A DNA stretch of 64,000 nucleotides from Clostridiales bacterium UBA7273 (lineage in GTDB: Bacteria > Bacillota > Clostridia > Oscillospirales > Oscillospiraceae), in the NCBI GenBank assembly GCA_002472405.1, contig DKRV01000040.1, forward strand, positions 13,722 to 77,721, read 5' to 3'. The number at the start of each line of letters is the position of its first letter. The first letter of the stretch is position 1. Both the position numbers and the translations under genes were made by a program. Of the stretch, positions 32,885 to 42,386 are shown in pieces. The notes beneath the pieces are model-generated. The model had not been told where the DNA came from. It did not search any database and was given only the letters and a program-made list of their open reading frames with translations.

Positions 32885-33328
32885 ATGAGCAAGATCAGTG
32901 ATAAAGTCGAAGCACTTGCGCGCCCGGTGGTTGAGGAAGAGGGCTGCAAGCTGTGGAGCGTTGAGTATATTAAAGAAGCCGGAACGTGGTATCTGCGCGT
33001 TTATATTGATAAAGACGGCGGTGTCGGCATTGCCGACTGTGAAGCGATAAGCCGCAGGCTTGACCCGATACTTGACGAGGCCGACCCCATTCCGGAAAGC
33101 TATGTGTTCGAGGTCGGTTCGGCAGGAGCAGAGCGCGAGCTTAAGCGCCCGTCCGATTTTGAACAGTTCATCGGCTCGGATGTCGAAGTGAAGCTCTATC
33201 AGTCGTATGAGGGAAGAAAAACTTTAGTTGGAACGCTCGAGGAATACAATGACGGAAATATCACCGTCTCGGGTGTTGAGCTTAAAAAGGAACAAATTGC
33301 GCAGGTCAAGCTGCATGTAACCATATAA
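32885..33328 (+). CDS. rimP: Ribosome maturation factor RimP
   Basis: A 147-residue assembly factor for the 30S subunit (central pseudoknot, uS12 incorporation). The two-domain pattern is clear: WYLRVYIDKDGGVGIADCEAISRRLDPILDE, then VEVGSAGAERELKRPSDFEQFIG. First gene of the nusA-infB operon. Confidence 0.95.
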   Translation: MSKISDKVEALARPVVEEEGCKLWSVEYIKEAGTWYLRVYIDKDGGVGIADCEAISRRLDPILDEADPIPESYVFEVGSAGAERELKRPSDFEQFIGSDVEVKLYQSYEGRKTLVGTLEEYNDGNITVSGVELKKEQIAQVKLHVTI

Positions 33329-33349
33329 TAAAGAAGAGGTAAATTGAAA

Positions 33350-34402
33350 ATGAATGCTGAATTTTTCTCTGCAATCGAAGATCTTGAAAAAGAAAAGGGA
33401 ATACCCAGAGAATACATGTATGATAAAATAAAGCAGGCCATGCTTGCTGCATTCCGGCGCGATAATCCCGAGTGCGCGGATAATGTCGATATTCTGCTTG
33501 ATGAGGATAGAAAGCGCATTGAAATGTATGTAAACAAGGTCGCCGTCGAGCAGGTCGAGGAGCCTGCGCTCGAGATTGACCTTGAGGCCGCAAAGAAAAT
33601 CACCAAGCGCGCAAAGCTTGGCGATACCATAAAGATCCCGGTTGAGACTAAAAAATTCGGACGCATTGCGGCTCAGGCTGCAAAGCAGGTGATCATCCAG
33701 GGCATCCGCGAGGCCGAGCGCGGCATCGTGTATGAGGAGTTTACCTCCAAAGAGCACGAGATACTCACCGGTGTTGTATCGCGCATCGAGCCGAGAACCG
33801 GCAGTGTTTCGATCCGCATCAGCTCCAACAGCGAGTATACCGAGGCGATGCTCTCTCCCAATGAAAGGATCAAGACCGAGCCTTTGAAGGAAGGCGACCG
33901 AATTAAGGTCTATGTCGTTGAAGTAAGAAATTCGACCAAGGGGCCGCAGGTTCTCATAAGCCGCACTCATCCCGGACTTGTCAAGCGCCTGTTTGAGCTT
34001 GAAGTTCCCGAAATATTCGACGGTACGGTCGAGATAAAGTCCATCGCCCGTGAAGCCGGAAGCCGTACAAAGATGGCAGTATGGTCTACCGATCCCGATG
34101 TCGATCCCATCGGCTCCTGCGTCGGCCCGAAGGGCGGCCGCGTTGCCAGTATAGTTGATGAGCTTGGCGGCGAGAAAATCGATATCATAAAATACAGCGA
34201 GATCCCCGAGGAATACATTGCCGCTGCGCTTGCGCCCAGTGAGGTTGTCAGTGTCACCATGCTTGAAGACGGCAAGAGCTGCCGCGTGATCGTTCCCGAC
34301 AGTCAGCTTTCTCTTGCAATCGGCAAGGAAGGCCAGAACGCACGTCTCGCAGCGCGCCTGACGGGATTTAAGATCGACATAAAGCCCGAGTCGGAGGCAT
34401 AA
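33350..34402 (+). CDS. nusA: Transcription termination/antitermination factor NusA
   Basis: RNA polymerase-bound elongation factor. I prefer ATG 33350 (350 residues) over an in-frame TTG at 33344, which sits too close to the AAGAGG site. Order: N-terminal polymerase-binding domain (about 1-125), S1 domain (about 130-200, GVVSRIEPRTGSVSIRI), KH1 and KH2 (about 205-350, with IGKEGQNARLAARLTG). No acidic repeats at the end, as in other Firmicutes. The leader attenuator upstream could allow NusA to control its own operon. Confidence 0.96.
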   Translation: MNAEFFSAIEDLEKEKGIPREYMYDKIKQAMLAAFRRDNPECADNVDILLDEDRKRIEMYVNKVAVEQVEEPALEIDLEAAKKITKRAKLGDTIKIPVETKKFGRIAAQAAKQVIIQGIREAERGIVYEEFTSKEHEILTGVVSRIEPRTGSVSIRISSNSEYTEAMLSPNERIKTEPLKEGDRIKVYVVEVRNSTKGPQVLISRTHPGLVKRLFELEVPEIFDGTVEIKSIAREAGSRTKMAVWSTDPDVDPIGSCVGPKGGRVASIVDELGGEKIDIIKYSEIPEEYIAAALAPSEVVSVTMLEDGKSCRVIVPDSQLSLAIGKEGQNARLAARLTGFKIDIKPESEA

Positions 34403-34421
34403 ACGAAAGGAGGCAGCCGCT

Positions 34422-34688
34422 GTGCAGAAGAAAATACCGATGAGGCAGTGTTTAGGCTGCCGAGAAATGAAACCGAAGCGCGAGCTTATCCGTGCGGTCA
34501 AGTCACCGGATGGGGAAGTGAGCCTTGATTTTAAAGGCAAAATGCCCGGAAGAGGCGCGTATCTGTGCCCGAATGGGGAGTGCCTGAAAAAAGCGATGAA
34601 GTCAAAAGCGCTTGAAAGAGCTTTCTCCACGCAGATTCCGGCGGAGATATACGACGCTCTCGAAAAGCAGATGGAGGCGGATCAATGA
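34422..34688 (+). CDS. ylxR: YlxR family RNA-binding protein (RnpM)
   Basis: Small basic protein of 88 residues with the DUF448 hallmark PMRQCLGCREMKPKRELIR and GRGAYLCP. Bacillus YlxR has been reported to bind RNase P RNA and modulate it. GTG start at 34422 after AGGAGG; it overlaps the next gene by 4 bases. Confidence 0.92.
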   Translation: MQKKIPMRQCLGCREMKPKRELIRAVKSPDGEVSLDFKGKMPGRGAYLCPNGECLKKAMKSKALERAFSTQIPAEIYDALEKQMEADQ

Positions 34689-35113
34689 GAGAGAAAGCCA
34701 TGAATCTGCTAGGCCTTATGCGCAAGGCAAACGCTCTGCGCATCGGCGAGGAGGAAACAGGCGCCGCCGTCAGGGAGCACGAGGCTAAGCTCGTTTTGCT
34801 TGCATCCGACGCATCGCCCAATGCGCGCAAGCGTGCATCGGGATATATGTACGGCAGCAAAGCGCCGCTGATAACGGTTCCGTTTACGAAGGAAGAGATA
34901 TCCGAGCATGTCGGCAAGCCCGGCTGTTCAATGGCTGCTGTGTGCGATATCGGCTTTGCCGACGCACTTATGCAGAGAATGTGCGATATATCTCCCCAGG
35001 AATACAATGAAGCGGCACAGATCATACAAAGGCGAGCGCAGGAAAGCAAAAAGCGCAAAGACGACGTTCGGCAGAAAAACAAGAGGACAGGTAAAAGGAG
35101 GACTAATGCATGA
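34685..35113 (+). CDS. L7Ae-family ribosomal protein (YlxQ-like)
   Basis: A 142-residue protein whose first 100 residues follow the L7Ae/L30e/Gadd45 fold ([36 protein letters not shown]), an RNA kink-turn binder. It keeps the position of YlxQ between ylxR and infB. The last 35 residues are very basic (repeated Lys/Arg), probably disordered and RNA-binding, and overlap the infB start. Confidence 0.88.
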   Translation: MREKAMNLLGLMRKANALRIGEEETGAAVREHEAKLVLLASDASPNARKRASGYMYGSKAPLITVPFTKEEISEHVGKPGCSMAAVCDIGFADALMQRMCDISPQEYNEAAQIIQRRAQESKKRKDDVRQKNKRTGKRRTNA

Positions 35114-37446
35114 GCATGATTAAATACAGAGTACACGAGGTAGCGAAAGATTTTAACACCACATCCAAGGTGATAACTCAGATATTAACGGATTATGCTA
35201 CGACTCCTAAAAACCACATGCAGGTTCTTGAGAACAACGAGCTTGACGTTATATTTGAATATCTGACCCAGCATAATCAGGCCGAAAGCCTTGCGGATAT
35301 ATTCGCGTCCGCTCCGAAGGCAGGAGAGGCAAAGCCTGCCGAGAAAAAGCAGGAAAAGACTGCTGCAAAGCCAGCAGAGAAAGCACATGTCGCTCAGCAG
35401 CCGGCTCCCGAAAAGAAAGAGAAAGAGAATAAGCCGCATGTTCCTCGTCAGGTAGCGGAGAAGCGTGTTGTAGATACCCGAGGCAGCGCAGCGGTGAACA
35501 TAGCCAAGTATGACGAAAAATTCGACAATATGGCAGGCGACAAGAGCCGCAATCGTGACCGCGACCGCAAGGGCGGCAAGGAGAAGATCGTCAACAAGGC
35601 AAAACAGCGCCAGCAGGGTCAGGCAGCTTCTGCAAAGCGCCGTCAGGAAGAGCGCGACAAGATGCAGAAGCTTCAGCTTGAAATTGCAAAGAAGCAGCAG
35701 CTTAAGGTCATGATACCCGATGAGATCAACGTCGGAGAGCTTGCCGCAAGAATGAAGAAGTCTGCCGGCGAGGTCATAAAGCGTCTCATAAAGCTCGGCG
35801 TATTTGCATCCGTTTCCGATGTTGTTGATTACGACACCGCGGCGCTGGTTGCAATGGAATTCGGCTGCAAGGTCGAAAAGGAAGTCGTTGTGACCGTCGA
35901 AGAAAAACTTATAGACGATCACGAGGACAGTGCAGACGAGCTTGTCGGAAGAGCACCTGTTGTTGTCGTTATGGGTCACGTTGACCACGGCAAGACCTCG
36001 CTGCTTGACTATATCCGTCACGCAAACGTCGCTTCCGGCGAGGCAGGCGGCATAACGCAGCACATCGGCGCTTATACTGTTGAAATTAACGGCAGCCCCA
36101 TAACCTTCCTGGACACTCCGGGTCATGAGGCGTTTACATCAATGCGTGCTCGCGGCGCAATGGTCACGGATATTGCGATCCTTGTCGTTGCGGCGGATGA
36201 CGGCATTATGCCGCAGACCATTGAAAGCATTAACCACGCCAAGGCTGCCGGCATTCCGCTTGTCGTTGCGATCAACAAGATGGACACGGTCGGCGCAAAC
36301 CCCGAGCGTATTAAGCAGCAGCTTACCGAATACGATATAGTTCCCGAGGAATGGGGCGGCGATACCATCGTTTGCCCGATATCTGCCAAGACCGGCGAGG
36401 GCATTGACAATCTGCTCGAAAACCTCGTTATACTTGCAGAGGTTCAGGAGCTCAAGGCCAATCCCAACCGCGCCGCAAAGGGTGCCGTTATCGAGGCAAG
36501 ACTTGATAAGGGCCGCGGCCCGATCATGACCGTTCTTGTCCAGAACGGCACGCTCAAGCTTGGCGATATCATCATTGCCGGCACCGCTGTCGGCCGTGTG
36601 CGCACGATGATAAACGATAAGGGCGTTCGCATCACCGAGGCAGGACCCTCGGTTCCTGTTGAGATATCCGGCATGTCCGAGGTTCCCAGCGCAGGCGACA
36701 CATTTAATGCAGTTGCCGATGAGCGCATGGCTCGAGAGCTTGTTGAAGAGCGCAAGACCCAGCAGAAGAACGCTGCGTTCGGCAGCAGCAAGAAGGTAAG
36801 CCTTGAGGATCTGTTCAGCCAGATCCAGGCCGGCGAGATGAAAACTCTCAACATCATCGTTAAGGCCGATGTTCAGGGCTCTGCCGAGGCGGTCAAGGCA
36901 TCGCTTGAAAAGATAACCAATGATGAGGTTCGTGTAAAGGTTATCCACAGCGGCGTCGGTGCGATCAACGAATCCGATGTTATGCTTGCGGCAACTTCCG
37001 GCGCGATAATCGTCGGCTTCAACGTCCGCCCGGATAACGCAGCACGAGACAGCGCTGCAAGAGCTAACGTGGATATGCGCATGTACCGCGTAATTTACGA
37101 CTGCATCAACGAGATCGAGGCTGCAATGAAGGGCATGCTCGCTCCGAAGTTTGAGGAAGTCATCATCGGCCATGCCGAGGTTCGCGAAACTTATAAGGTC
37201 TCCAAGGTCGGCACCGTCACAGGCTGCTATGTCCTTGACGGTAAGATCCAGCGCGGCTGCTCAGTTCGCGTCCTGCGTGATAATATCGTTATCCATGAGG
37301 GTGAGCTTGCATCGCTGCGCCGTTTTAAGGACGATGTCAAGGAAGTTGCCAGCGGCTACGAGTGCGGTATGCAGGTTGAAAAGTTCAACGACATCAAGGT
37401 CGGCGACATTATCGAGTGCTTCGTTATGGAGCAGGTAAAAGTCTGA
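35110..37446 (+). CDS. infB: Translation initiation factor IF-2
   Basis: GTPase that brings initiator tRNA to the 30S subunit, 778 residues. An N-terminal IF2_N segment ([18 protein letters not shown]) is followed by a long Lys/Ala/Glu-rich disordered region (about 70-215) and a second IF2_N unit. The G domain has G1 GHVDHGKT at 289-296, DTPGHEAF (G3) and NKMD (G4). Domains II-IV follow. No frameshift or truncation. Confidence 0.97.
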   Translation: MSMIKYRVHEVAKDFNTTSKVITQILTDYATTPKNHMQVLENNELDVIFEYLTQHNQAESLADIFASAPKAGEAKPAEKKQEKTAAKPAEKAHVAQQPAPEKKEKENKPHVPRQVAEKRVVDTRGSAAVNIAKYDEKFDNMAGDKSRNRDRDRKGGKEKIVNKAKQRQQGQAASAKRRQEERDKMQKLQLEIAKKQQLKVMIPDEINVGELAARMKKSAGEVIKRLIKLGVFASVSDVVDYDTAALVAMEFGCKVEKEVVVTVEEKLIDDHEDSADELVGRAPVVVVMGHVDHGKTSLLDYIRHANVASGEAGGITQHIGAYTVEINGSPITFLDTPGHEAFTSMRARGAMVTDIAILVVAADDGIMPQTIESINHAKAAGIPLVVAINKMDTVGANPERIKQQLTEYDIVPEEWGGDTIVCPISAKTGEGIDNLLENLVILAEVQELKANPNRAAKGAVIEARLDKGRGPIMTVLVQNGTLKLGDIIIAGTAVGRVRTMINDKGVRITEAGPSVPVEISGMSEVPSAGDTFNAVADERMARELVEERKTQQKNAAFGSSKKVSLEDLFSQIQAGEMKTLNIIVKADVQGSAEAVKASLEKITNDEVRVKVIHSGVGAINESDVMLAATSGAIIVGFNVRPDNAARDSAARANVDMRMYRVIYDCINEIEAAMKGMLAPKFEEVIIGHAEVRETYKVSKVGTVTGCYVLDGKIQRGCSVRVLRDNIVIHEGELASLRRFKDDVKEVASGYECGMQVEKFNDIKVGDIIECFVMEQVKV

Positions 37447-37455
37447 TAAATAATT

Positions 37456-37480
37456 TTGGGCGGTCTTTCAGGCCGCCCAA
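37456..37480 (+). other. Hairpin between infB and rbfA
   Basis: TTGGGCGG and CCGCCCAA with a 9-base loop and no T-run. More consistent with an RNA processing or stability element inside the operon than with a terminator; the rbfA ribosome site lies free at 37492-37498. Confidence 0.55.
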
Positions 37481-37503
37481 CTCATAGATACAGGAGGAGA
37501 ATT

Positions 37504-37866
37504 ATGCCTTCAAATAAACTGGCAAGAACAAACGACGATATTCAGCTTGTTATGAGCAAGCTTCTGCGCGAGATTAAGGATCCTCGCGTTAATCAAGGCA
37601 TGATAAGCGTAACGAGGGTTGAAACTACCGGCGATATGCGCTATTGCAAAATATGGCTGTCGGTAATGGGTTTGCAAAACGAAAAGGAATTCAAAAAAGG
37701 GCTGAAATCGGCATCCGGATGGCTCAGACGCGAGCTTGGCAATTCTCTCAAGCTTCGCAACACTCCTGAACCCGTGTTCGAGATTGACCACAGCATCGAA
37801 TACGGCGCGCATATCAACGAGATCATAAGCAGCCTTGATATTAAACACGACGAGGACGAAGAATGA
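37504..37866 (+). CDS. rbfA: 30S ribosome-binding factor RbfA
   Basis: A 120-residue KH-like cold-shock assembly factor for 16S rRNA. Family landmarks: REIKDPRV near residue 23, SVTRVETTGDMRYCKIWLSVMG, and the C-terminal LRNTPEPVFEIDHSIEYG. ATG 37504 follows AGGAGGA; a longer frame from 37456 would run through the hairpin and is rejected. Overlaps nrnA by 4 bases. Confidence 0.95.
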   Translation: MPSNKLARTNDDIQLVMSKLLREIKDPRVNQGMISVTRVETTGDMRYCKIWLSVMGLQNEKEFKKGLKSASGWLRRELGNSLKLRNTPEPVFEIDHSIEYGAHINEIISSLDIKHDEDEE

Positions 37867-38792
37867 CTATCAAAGAATGCGCCGCGTGGCTTAATGAACA
37901 TGATGACATTCTTATACTGACCCATGTCCGCCCGGATGGCGATACGCTCGGCGGTGCCGCGGCGCTGTGCTCGGCGCTGCGCAGGATCGGAAAAACCGCT
38001 GTGCTGTTCAATAACCCCGATATTACTCCGAAGTATATGAAATATGTAAAGGTTTACATCGCGGAGAGTTTTAAGAGCGGATGTGCCGTCGCGGTCGATG
38101 TTGCCGAAGCGCACATGCTGCCTGTTGGTTTTTCAGGAGACGTTGATGTCTGCATTGACCACCACCCGTCAAACTCGCATTATGCCGAAAAGCTTCTGCT
38201 TGACGGCAGCAAAGCCTCGTGCGGCGAGATCGTACTTGAGGTCATAAAAGCGCTCTGCGGCGATGTTACGGCGCAGGAGGCAAGCCTTTTGTACATGGCC
38301 GTATCGACCGACTGCGGCTGCTTCCGCTATGCAAATGTAACGAGCGAAACGTTTGCGGCGGCAAGCGAGCTTTTGAGCTACGGCGCTGAGGTGCAGAAGC
38401 TTAATTTTGATCTTTTCAGGCAGGTCTCACGGGCGAGAATGACCCTTGAGGGCGGCATACTTTCGGGACTGAAATACTTCTTTGATGGGGAAGTTGTTGC
38501 CGCAACGGTGACGCGCAAAATGATGAGCGATGCCGGGGCAACGGAAAACGACTGCGATGATATTGCAGGTATACCGGGCAAGGTTGAAGGATGCGTTGTC
38601 AGCCTTGTTATACGCGAAATGGGAGATAAAAAGTGCAAGGTGTCTGTTCGATCGCAAAAAGTTTTCGACAGCAGCGCGCTCTGCGCCCGTTTTGGCGGCG
38701 GCGGACATAAAATGGCCTCAGGCTGTACGATAGAAGCATCTCCCGAAAAAACGCTTGATATGCTCATCTCCGCCATAGGCGAGGTGCTTTGA
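37863..38792 (+). CDS. nrnA: DHH-family oligoribonuclease / pAp phosphatase (NrnA-like)
   Basis: A 309-residue manganese phosphoesterase that clears 2-5-mer RNA (nanoRNA), c-di-nucleotide breakdown products or 3'-phosphoadenosine 5'-phosphate. Metal ligands are visible in H21-V-R-P-D25-G-D27 and in the DHH motif at 99-101 (IDHHPSNSH). The DHHA1 domain ends with GGGGHKMASG. The gene is between rbfA and truB, a fixed place in Clostridia. Confidence 0.93.
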   Translation: MTIKECAAWLNEHDDILILTHVRPDGDTLGGAAALCSALRRIGKTAVLFNNPDITPKYMKYVKVYIAESFKSGCAVAVDVAEAHMLPVGFSGDVDVCIDHHPSNSHYAEKLLLDGSKASCGEIVLEVIKALCGDVTAQEASLLYMAVSTDCGCFRYANVTSETFAAASELLSYGAEVQKLNFDLFRQVSRARMTLEGGILSGLKYFFDGEVVAATVTRKMMSDAGATENDCDDIAGIPGKVEGCVVSLVIREMGDKKCKVSVRSQKVFDSSALCARFGGGGHKMASGCTIEASPEKTLDMLISAIGEVL

Positions 38793-39667
38793 TGAACGGG
38801 ATAATCCTCATCGATAAGCCGCAGGGTTGGACTAGCCATGATGTTGTTGCAAAGCTGCGCGGCATACTGCACGAGCGGCGCATCGGTCACTCCGGCACGC
38901 TCGATCCGCTTGCAACGGGCCTGCTCGTTGTTTTCGTCGGACGTGCGACACGAGCCGTCGAATTTGCCGAGGCTGACAGCAAGGAGTATATAGCCGGACT
39001 TCGCCTCGGGCTGAGTACCGATACGCAGGACATAAGCGGAAATGTTATCGCTGAATGCAGCGACCTGCCGGATGAAGGAGCCGTGCGCAGAGCCGTAAAC
39101 AGCTTTATTGGGGATATTGAGCAGATACCTCCGATGTATTCGGCGATAAAGATCGGTGGAAAGAAGCTGTATGAGCTTGCGCGAAAAGGGCAAAGCGTTG
39201 AGCGTGCCCCGAGAAAAATTACGGTCTCGTCAATCGAGATCATCGGCAGAGAAGGCGGCGATTATCTATTAAAAATCGCCTGCTCAAAGGGAACATATGT
39301 GCGCACTTTGTGCAATGATATCGGTGCTTCTCTCGGCTGCGGCGCATGCATGAGCAGCCTTAGAAGGATAAGCGCCGGCGCGTTTTCTGTTGAAAGCGCG
39401 CACAGTATTGACGAAGTCGAAAATGCCGCTAATGAGGGCCAACTGGTTGACATAATGCTGCCGGTTGACACGCTTTTTTCAGCATTACCTGAGCTGAAAG
39501 TGCCTGAGAGCACGGCAAATCGCCTGAAAACCGGGAATATTATTAAAATTTCCGCTGCCGACGGCGATTATAGAGTTTATTCCGATTCCGGCGAATTTCT
39601 GCTGGTCGGCAAGGTCGAAAACGGAAAACTTAAAACAATAAAAAGCTTTTTTGAGGTTAATAAATGA
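38792..39667 (+). CDS. truB: tRNA pseudouridine-55 synthase TruB
   Basis: Makes pseudouridine 55 in the T-loop of tRNAs. Starts at ATG 38792, which overlaps the nrnA stop as TGATG, with GAGGTG at 38781-38786; 291 residues. Catalytic Asp38 lies in IGHSGTLDPLATGLL. The C-terminal PUA-like end is short but of normal size. Confidence 0.96.
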   Translation: MNGIILIDKPQGWTSHDVVAKLRGILHERRIGHSGTLDPLATGLLVVFVGRATRAVEFAEADSKEYIAGLRLGLSTDTQDISGNVIAECSDLPDEGAVRRAVNSFIGDIEQIPPMYSAIKIGGKKLYELARKGQSVERAPRKITVSSIEIIGREGGDYLLKIACSKGTYVRTLCNDIGASLGCGACMSSLRRISAGAFSVESAHSIDEVENAANEGQLVDIMLPVDTLFSALPELKVPESTANRLKTGNIIKISAADGDYRVYSDSGEFLLVGKVENGKLKTIKSFFEVNK

Positions 39668-40560
39668 CGAAACAGAAAGTAATGGCGCTGGGCTTTTTTG
39701 ACGGCATACACGTCGGACACGCAGCGCTTATTAACAAGATAAAGCAGCGCGCGGAAGAGACTGGCGCAGAGCCTGCCGTGCTTACATTTGATGTGCACCC
39801 CGATAACCTTGTTTTCAAAAAAACCGTACCTCTTATCAACAGCGCCGAAGACAGAGAAAATATACTCATCCGCTGCTTTGGCATAAACGATGTCGTTGTT
39901 ATCCACTTTAATCAGCGAGTCATGCATATGGACTGGCATGATTTCATTGATGAGCTTATTGACGAGATGAACCTTCGTTGGATAGTTGTCGGACATGATT
40001 TCTGCTTTGGATACAAAGGCCTCGGTACGGCCGAAAAGCTCAAAGCTTACTGCGCAGAGCGCGGTGTCGGATGCGATATTATACCTGCCGTCTGCCGCGA
40101 CGGTGTTGTTGTAAGCTCAACGCTTATACGGCAGCTGATCGAAAGCGGAGAAATGGAAAAGGCCAATGAATACCTCGGCCATCCGCACACGCTCACCGAT
40201 GTTATACGTACAGGCTATCACCTCGGAACGAAGATGGGGACGCCGACCATAAACATGAGCTTTCCGCAGGGAGTTATAATTCCGCGCCACGGAGTGTATG
40301 CCGCAAAAGCGTATATTGACGGGCAGGAGTATATGTCGGTCACAAATGTAGGCATTCGCCCCACCGTCAGCGACTCTGGCAACGTGAATGTAGAGAGCTT
40401 TTTGCTTGATTTCCGTGGAAATCTTTACGGTCATCGTGCGCGCATTGATTTTTACAAATTCCTGCGCCCCGAGCGCAAGTTTGACGATGTTGCCGAGCTT
40501 GCGGCTCAGATAAAGAATGATGCCCAAACAACACGCGAATACTTTGAGAATAAAGAATGA
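39664..40560 (+). CDS. ribF: Bifunctional riboflavin kinase / FMN adenylyltransferase
   Basis: Converts riboflavin to FMN and FAD. In 298 residues, the N-terminal nucleotidyltransferase has FFDGIHVGH (HVGH 16-19) and VVSSTLIRQLI; the C-terminal kinase has GTKMGTPTIN and the Glu in NVESFLLDF. It overlaps truB by 4 bases and closes the operon. FAD supply is relevant to the flavoproteins elsewhere in this window, but no regulatory link is visible: there is no FMN riboswitch here. Confidence 0.95.
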   Translation: MTKQKVMALGFFDGIHVGHAALINKIKQRAEETGAEPAVLTFDVHPDNLVFKKTVPLINSAEDRENILIRCFGINDVVVIHFNQRVMHMDWHDFIDELIDEMNLRWIVVGHDFCFGYKGLGTAEKLKAYCAERGVGCDIIPAVCRDGVVVSSTLIRQLIESGEMEKANEYLGHPHTLTDVIRTGYHLGTKMGTPTINMSFPQGVIIPRHGVYAAKAYIDGQEYMSVTNVGIRPTVSDSGNVNVESFLLDFRGNLYGHRARIDFYKFLRPERKFDDVAELAAQIKNDAQTTREYFENKE

Positions 40561-40562
40561 TA

Positions 40563-40594
40563 TAAAAAAGCGCTGCGAAAAATTCGCAGCGCTT
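40563..40594. terminator. Bidirectional terminator between ribF and the YerB-like gene
   Basis: AAGCGCTGCGAA and TTCGCAGCGCTT with loop AAA. The minus-strand side is followed by a long T-run (the A-run at 40564-40569), so it is strongest for the minus-strand gene ending at 40608. Confidence 0.88.
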
Positions 40595-40607
40595 AAATCA
40601 TGTCAAA

Positions 40608-41681
40608 TTATCCGTTGAAAACTATTCCCTTGGTGCTGTCAAGCGGAGCAATGCTTATCCATGTCTTTCCGACGCTCAGGTTCAGGGGAGTTCCGTCCTT
40701 GAGCGTGTAATGGAAGTTGTCCGCACGGTCGGCGCGGGTCCAGTTGATCTCAACATATTTGCCGCCGGTGAAGAAATAACCGGTACCAGAGCCTGTGAGC
40801 TCCATGGCCTGACGGCCGTAGCTGTCGATGGTCTTGGTGGGAACGTTGAGGACGATAACGTTTGCAAGGTCTATCGAGCTGTTGTTGCCGCCGTCGATGT
40901 ACTCATCTCCGCTTATAAATGCATGGTAGCATTTCTTGTCCGTATCATACTTAAAGGTGGTATTGTAGTAAGAGTAGTAGACGGTGAAATCTGCCGAGGA
41001 GTTTGTGCACTGGGAAACGGCATCCTCTGCAAAGCTGAGACCATAGGTGTTGTCATAGCTGCTGTCGTGCTTAAGCTCGTAATTGTTCTTGCAGAAGGAG
41101 GCGAGCTTGCTGCCGTCGGCAAACAGGGTGTGCTCAACATTTTTGCCCTGGCTGAGACGAGTCTGATCGCGGTAGTAGCTGGAAGCTTCACCGGAACGAG
41201 CGCCGCGTACACCGTCCATGTTGTCAATGCCGAGCGTTTTTATATCCGAATATGCCTGCTCGCTTCCGCCGGCGTGAATATAGATCGCGTCATAAGCCTG
41301 AGCCATGCTGATGTAATACGGTCTTGCACTGCGCAGCGAACCTACGGTTATTCCGTCAACATCGTTGAACACAGCCATCATACGGGTAATGCCGCCTTCG
41401 GCAAGCGCTTCATAGATGATCGAAGCCTGCGACAGGCCGACAGATGGGCGTGCGTCGGGGTGGTTGTTTATCATAACACAGTACGGACGCAGATCGCTTT
41501 TGTCCTCGCTGACCTTTTCGCCCGTCAGTGGATTGATAGGACCGCTCACTACTTCGTTCTTGTTCAGTCCGTCGCCGTTGACATCGGGCGCGTTGGGGGA
41601 CTTTTCTTCATCCTTGCCGCAGCCTGCAAACAGGCATAGCACCATAAGAACCGAAAGAACGAGTGCCAGTATTCTCTTCAA
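40608..41681 (-). CDS. YerB-like lipoprotein (DUF3048)
   Basis: A secreted lipoprotein of 357 residues. I start it at TTG 41681, 6 bases after a GTGAGGTG site; the signal sequence is then KRILALVLSVLMVLCLFAGC, with lipobox LFAGC and Cys as the new N-terminus. The rest is the two-part DUF3048 fold (NPLTG, RPYCVMINNHPDARPSVGLSQASIIYEALAEGGITR). Bacillus YerB has no established role; some family members are linked to peptidoglycan. It is fired from a promoter that shares its -35 box with the divergent UPF0340 gene. Confidence 0.9.
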   Translation of the reverse strand: MKRILALVLSVLMVLCLFAGCGKDEEKSPNAPDVNGDGLNKNEVVSGPINPLTGEKVSEDKSDLRPYCVMINNHPDARPSVGLSQASIIYEALAEGGITRMMAVFNDVDGITVGSLRSARPYYISMAQAYDAIYIHAGGSEQAYSDIKTLGIDNMDGVRGARSGEASSYYRDQTRLSQGKNVEHTLFADGSKLASFCKNNYELKHDSSYDNTYGLSFAEDAVSQCTNSSADFTVYYSYYNTTFKYDTDKKCYHAFISGDEYIDGGNNSSIDLANVIVLNVPTKTIDSYGRQAMELTGSGTGYFFTGGKYVEINWTRADRADNFHYTLKDGTPLNLSVGKTWISIAPLDSTKGIVFNG

Positions 41682-41730
41682 ATTGAAACACCTCACATTT
41701 TGTAGATTTGCTTGGAAATATGGCTTATTA

Positions 41731-41759
41731 ATTATACTATTTGCAGGGCATATTGTCAA
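41731..41759 (-). promoter_or_regulatory. Promoter of the YerB-like gene
   Basis: Minus strand: perfect TTGACA (41759-41754), 17 bases, perfect TATAAT (41736-41731). Confidence 0.8.
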
Positions 41760-41781
41760 ACGGCCGGAAATGTGTTAGTAT
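41753..41781 (+). promoter_or_regulatory. Promoter of the UPF0340 gene
   Basis: TTGTCA (41753-41758), 17 bases, TAGTAT (41776-41781). Its -35 overlaps the minus-strand -35 of the YerB-like gene almost completely. Confidence 0.65.
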
Positions 41782-41801
41782 TTATGTAGGAGATGATTGC
41801 A

Positions 41802-42344
41802 ATGTACGAACAGATCAAAAATGAAACGGAAAATGCAGTGAGGGAGCTTGTTGAGAAATCAAATCTTAAGAAGGGCTCGCTTGTTGTCGTCGGCTGTTCA
41901 TCCAGCGAGATACTCGGTGAGCACATAGGTAAGGGCTCGTCACCGGAGACCGGCGTGGTCGTTGCCGAGGCTATACTCAAGGTACTTAATGAAAACGGAA
42001 TATATCTTGCAGCACAGTGCTGCGAGCATCTCAACAGAGCGCTTGTCGTTGAGCGTGCCGCTGCCGAGAAATATATGCTTGAAGAGGTTTGTGTAAGACC
42101 CATGCCCAAGGCCGGAGGCTCTTTTGCAACAGCTGTGTATGACAGAATGAGTGATCCGGTCATGGTCGAGCATGTCAAGGCTCATGCCGGCCTGGATATC
42201 GGATGCACGCTTATCGGAATGCATCTTAAAGATGTTGCCGTTCCTCTTCGACTGTCGTGTAAGAAGATAGGCGATGCACTTGTAACGGCAGCATATACTC
42301 GGCCGAAGCTCATAGGCGGAGTAAGGGCGCATTATCCCGAATAA
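41802..42344 (+). CDS. UPF0340 family protein (YwlG-like)
   Basis: A conserved 180-residue protein of unknown function (TIGR01440). Recognised by LVVVGCSSSEILGEHIGKGSS, LAAQCCEHLNRALVVER and GMHLKDVAVPLR. It contains many Cys and His residues (CCEH) but no known catalytic motif. ATG 41802 lies 8 bases after AGGAGA; the in-frame ATG at 41793 overlaps that site. In Bacillus the homologue sits near glyA, so the context here is different. Confidence 0.88.
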   Translation: MYEQIKNETENAVRELVEKSNLKKGSLVVVGCSSSEILGEHIGKGSSPETGVVVAEAILKVLNENGIYLAAQCCEHLNRALVVERAAAEKYMLEEVCVRPMPKAGGSFATAVYDRMSDPVMVEHVKAHAGLDIGCTLIGMHLKDVAVPLRLSCKKIGDALVTAAYTRPKLIGGVRAHYPE

Positions 42345-42350
42345 AATTTT

Positions 42351-42386
42351 CAAGGCATTGGACTTGGACCAATGCCTTGTTCTTTT
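42351..42386. terminator. Bidirectional terminator between UPF0340 gene and dapA
   Basis: CAAGGCATTGG and CCAATGCCTTG around a 7-base loop, then TTCTTTTC on the + side and AAAATTTT on the other. Confidence 0.88.

Noticed and set aside
36139..37173. 344-codon open frame on the minus strand
   Set aside because: Antisense to the G domain and following domains of infB.
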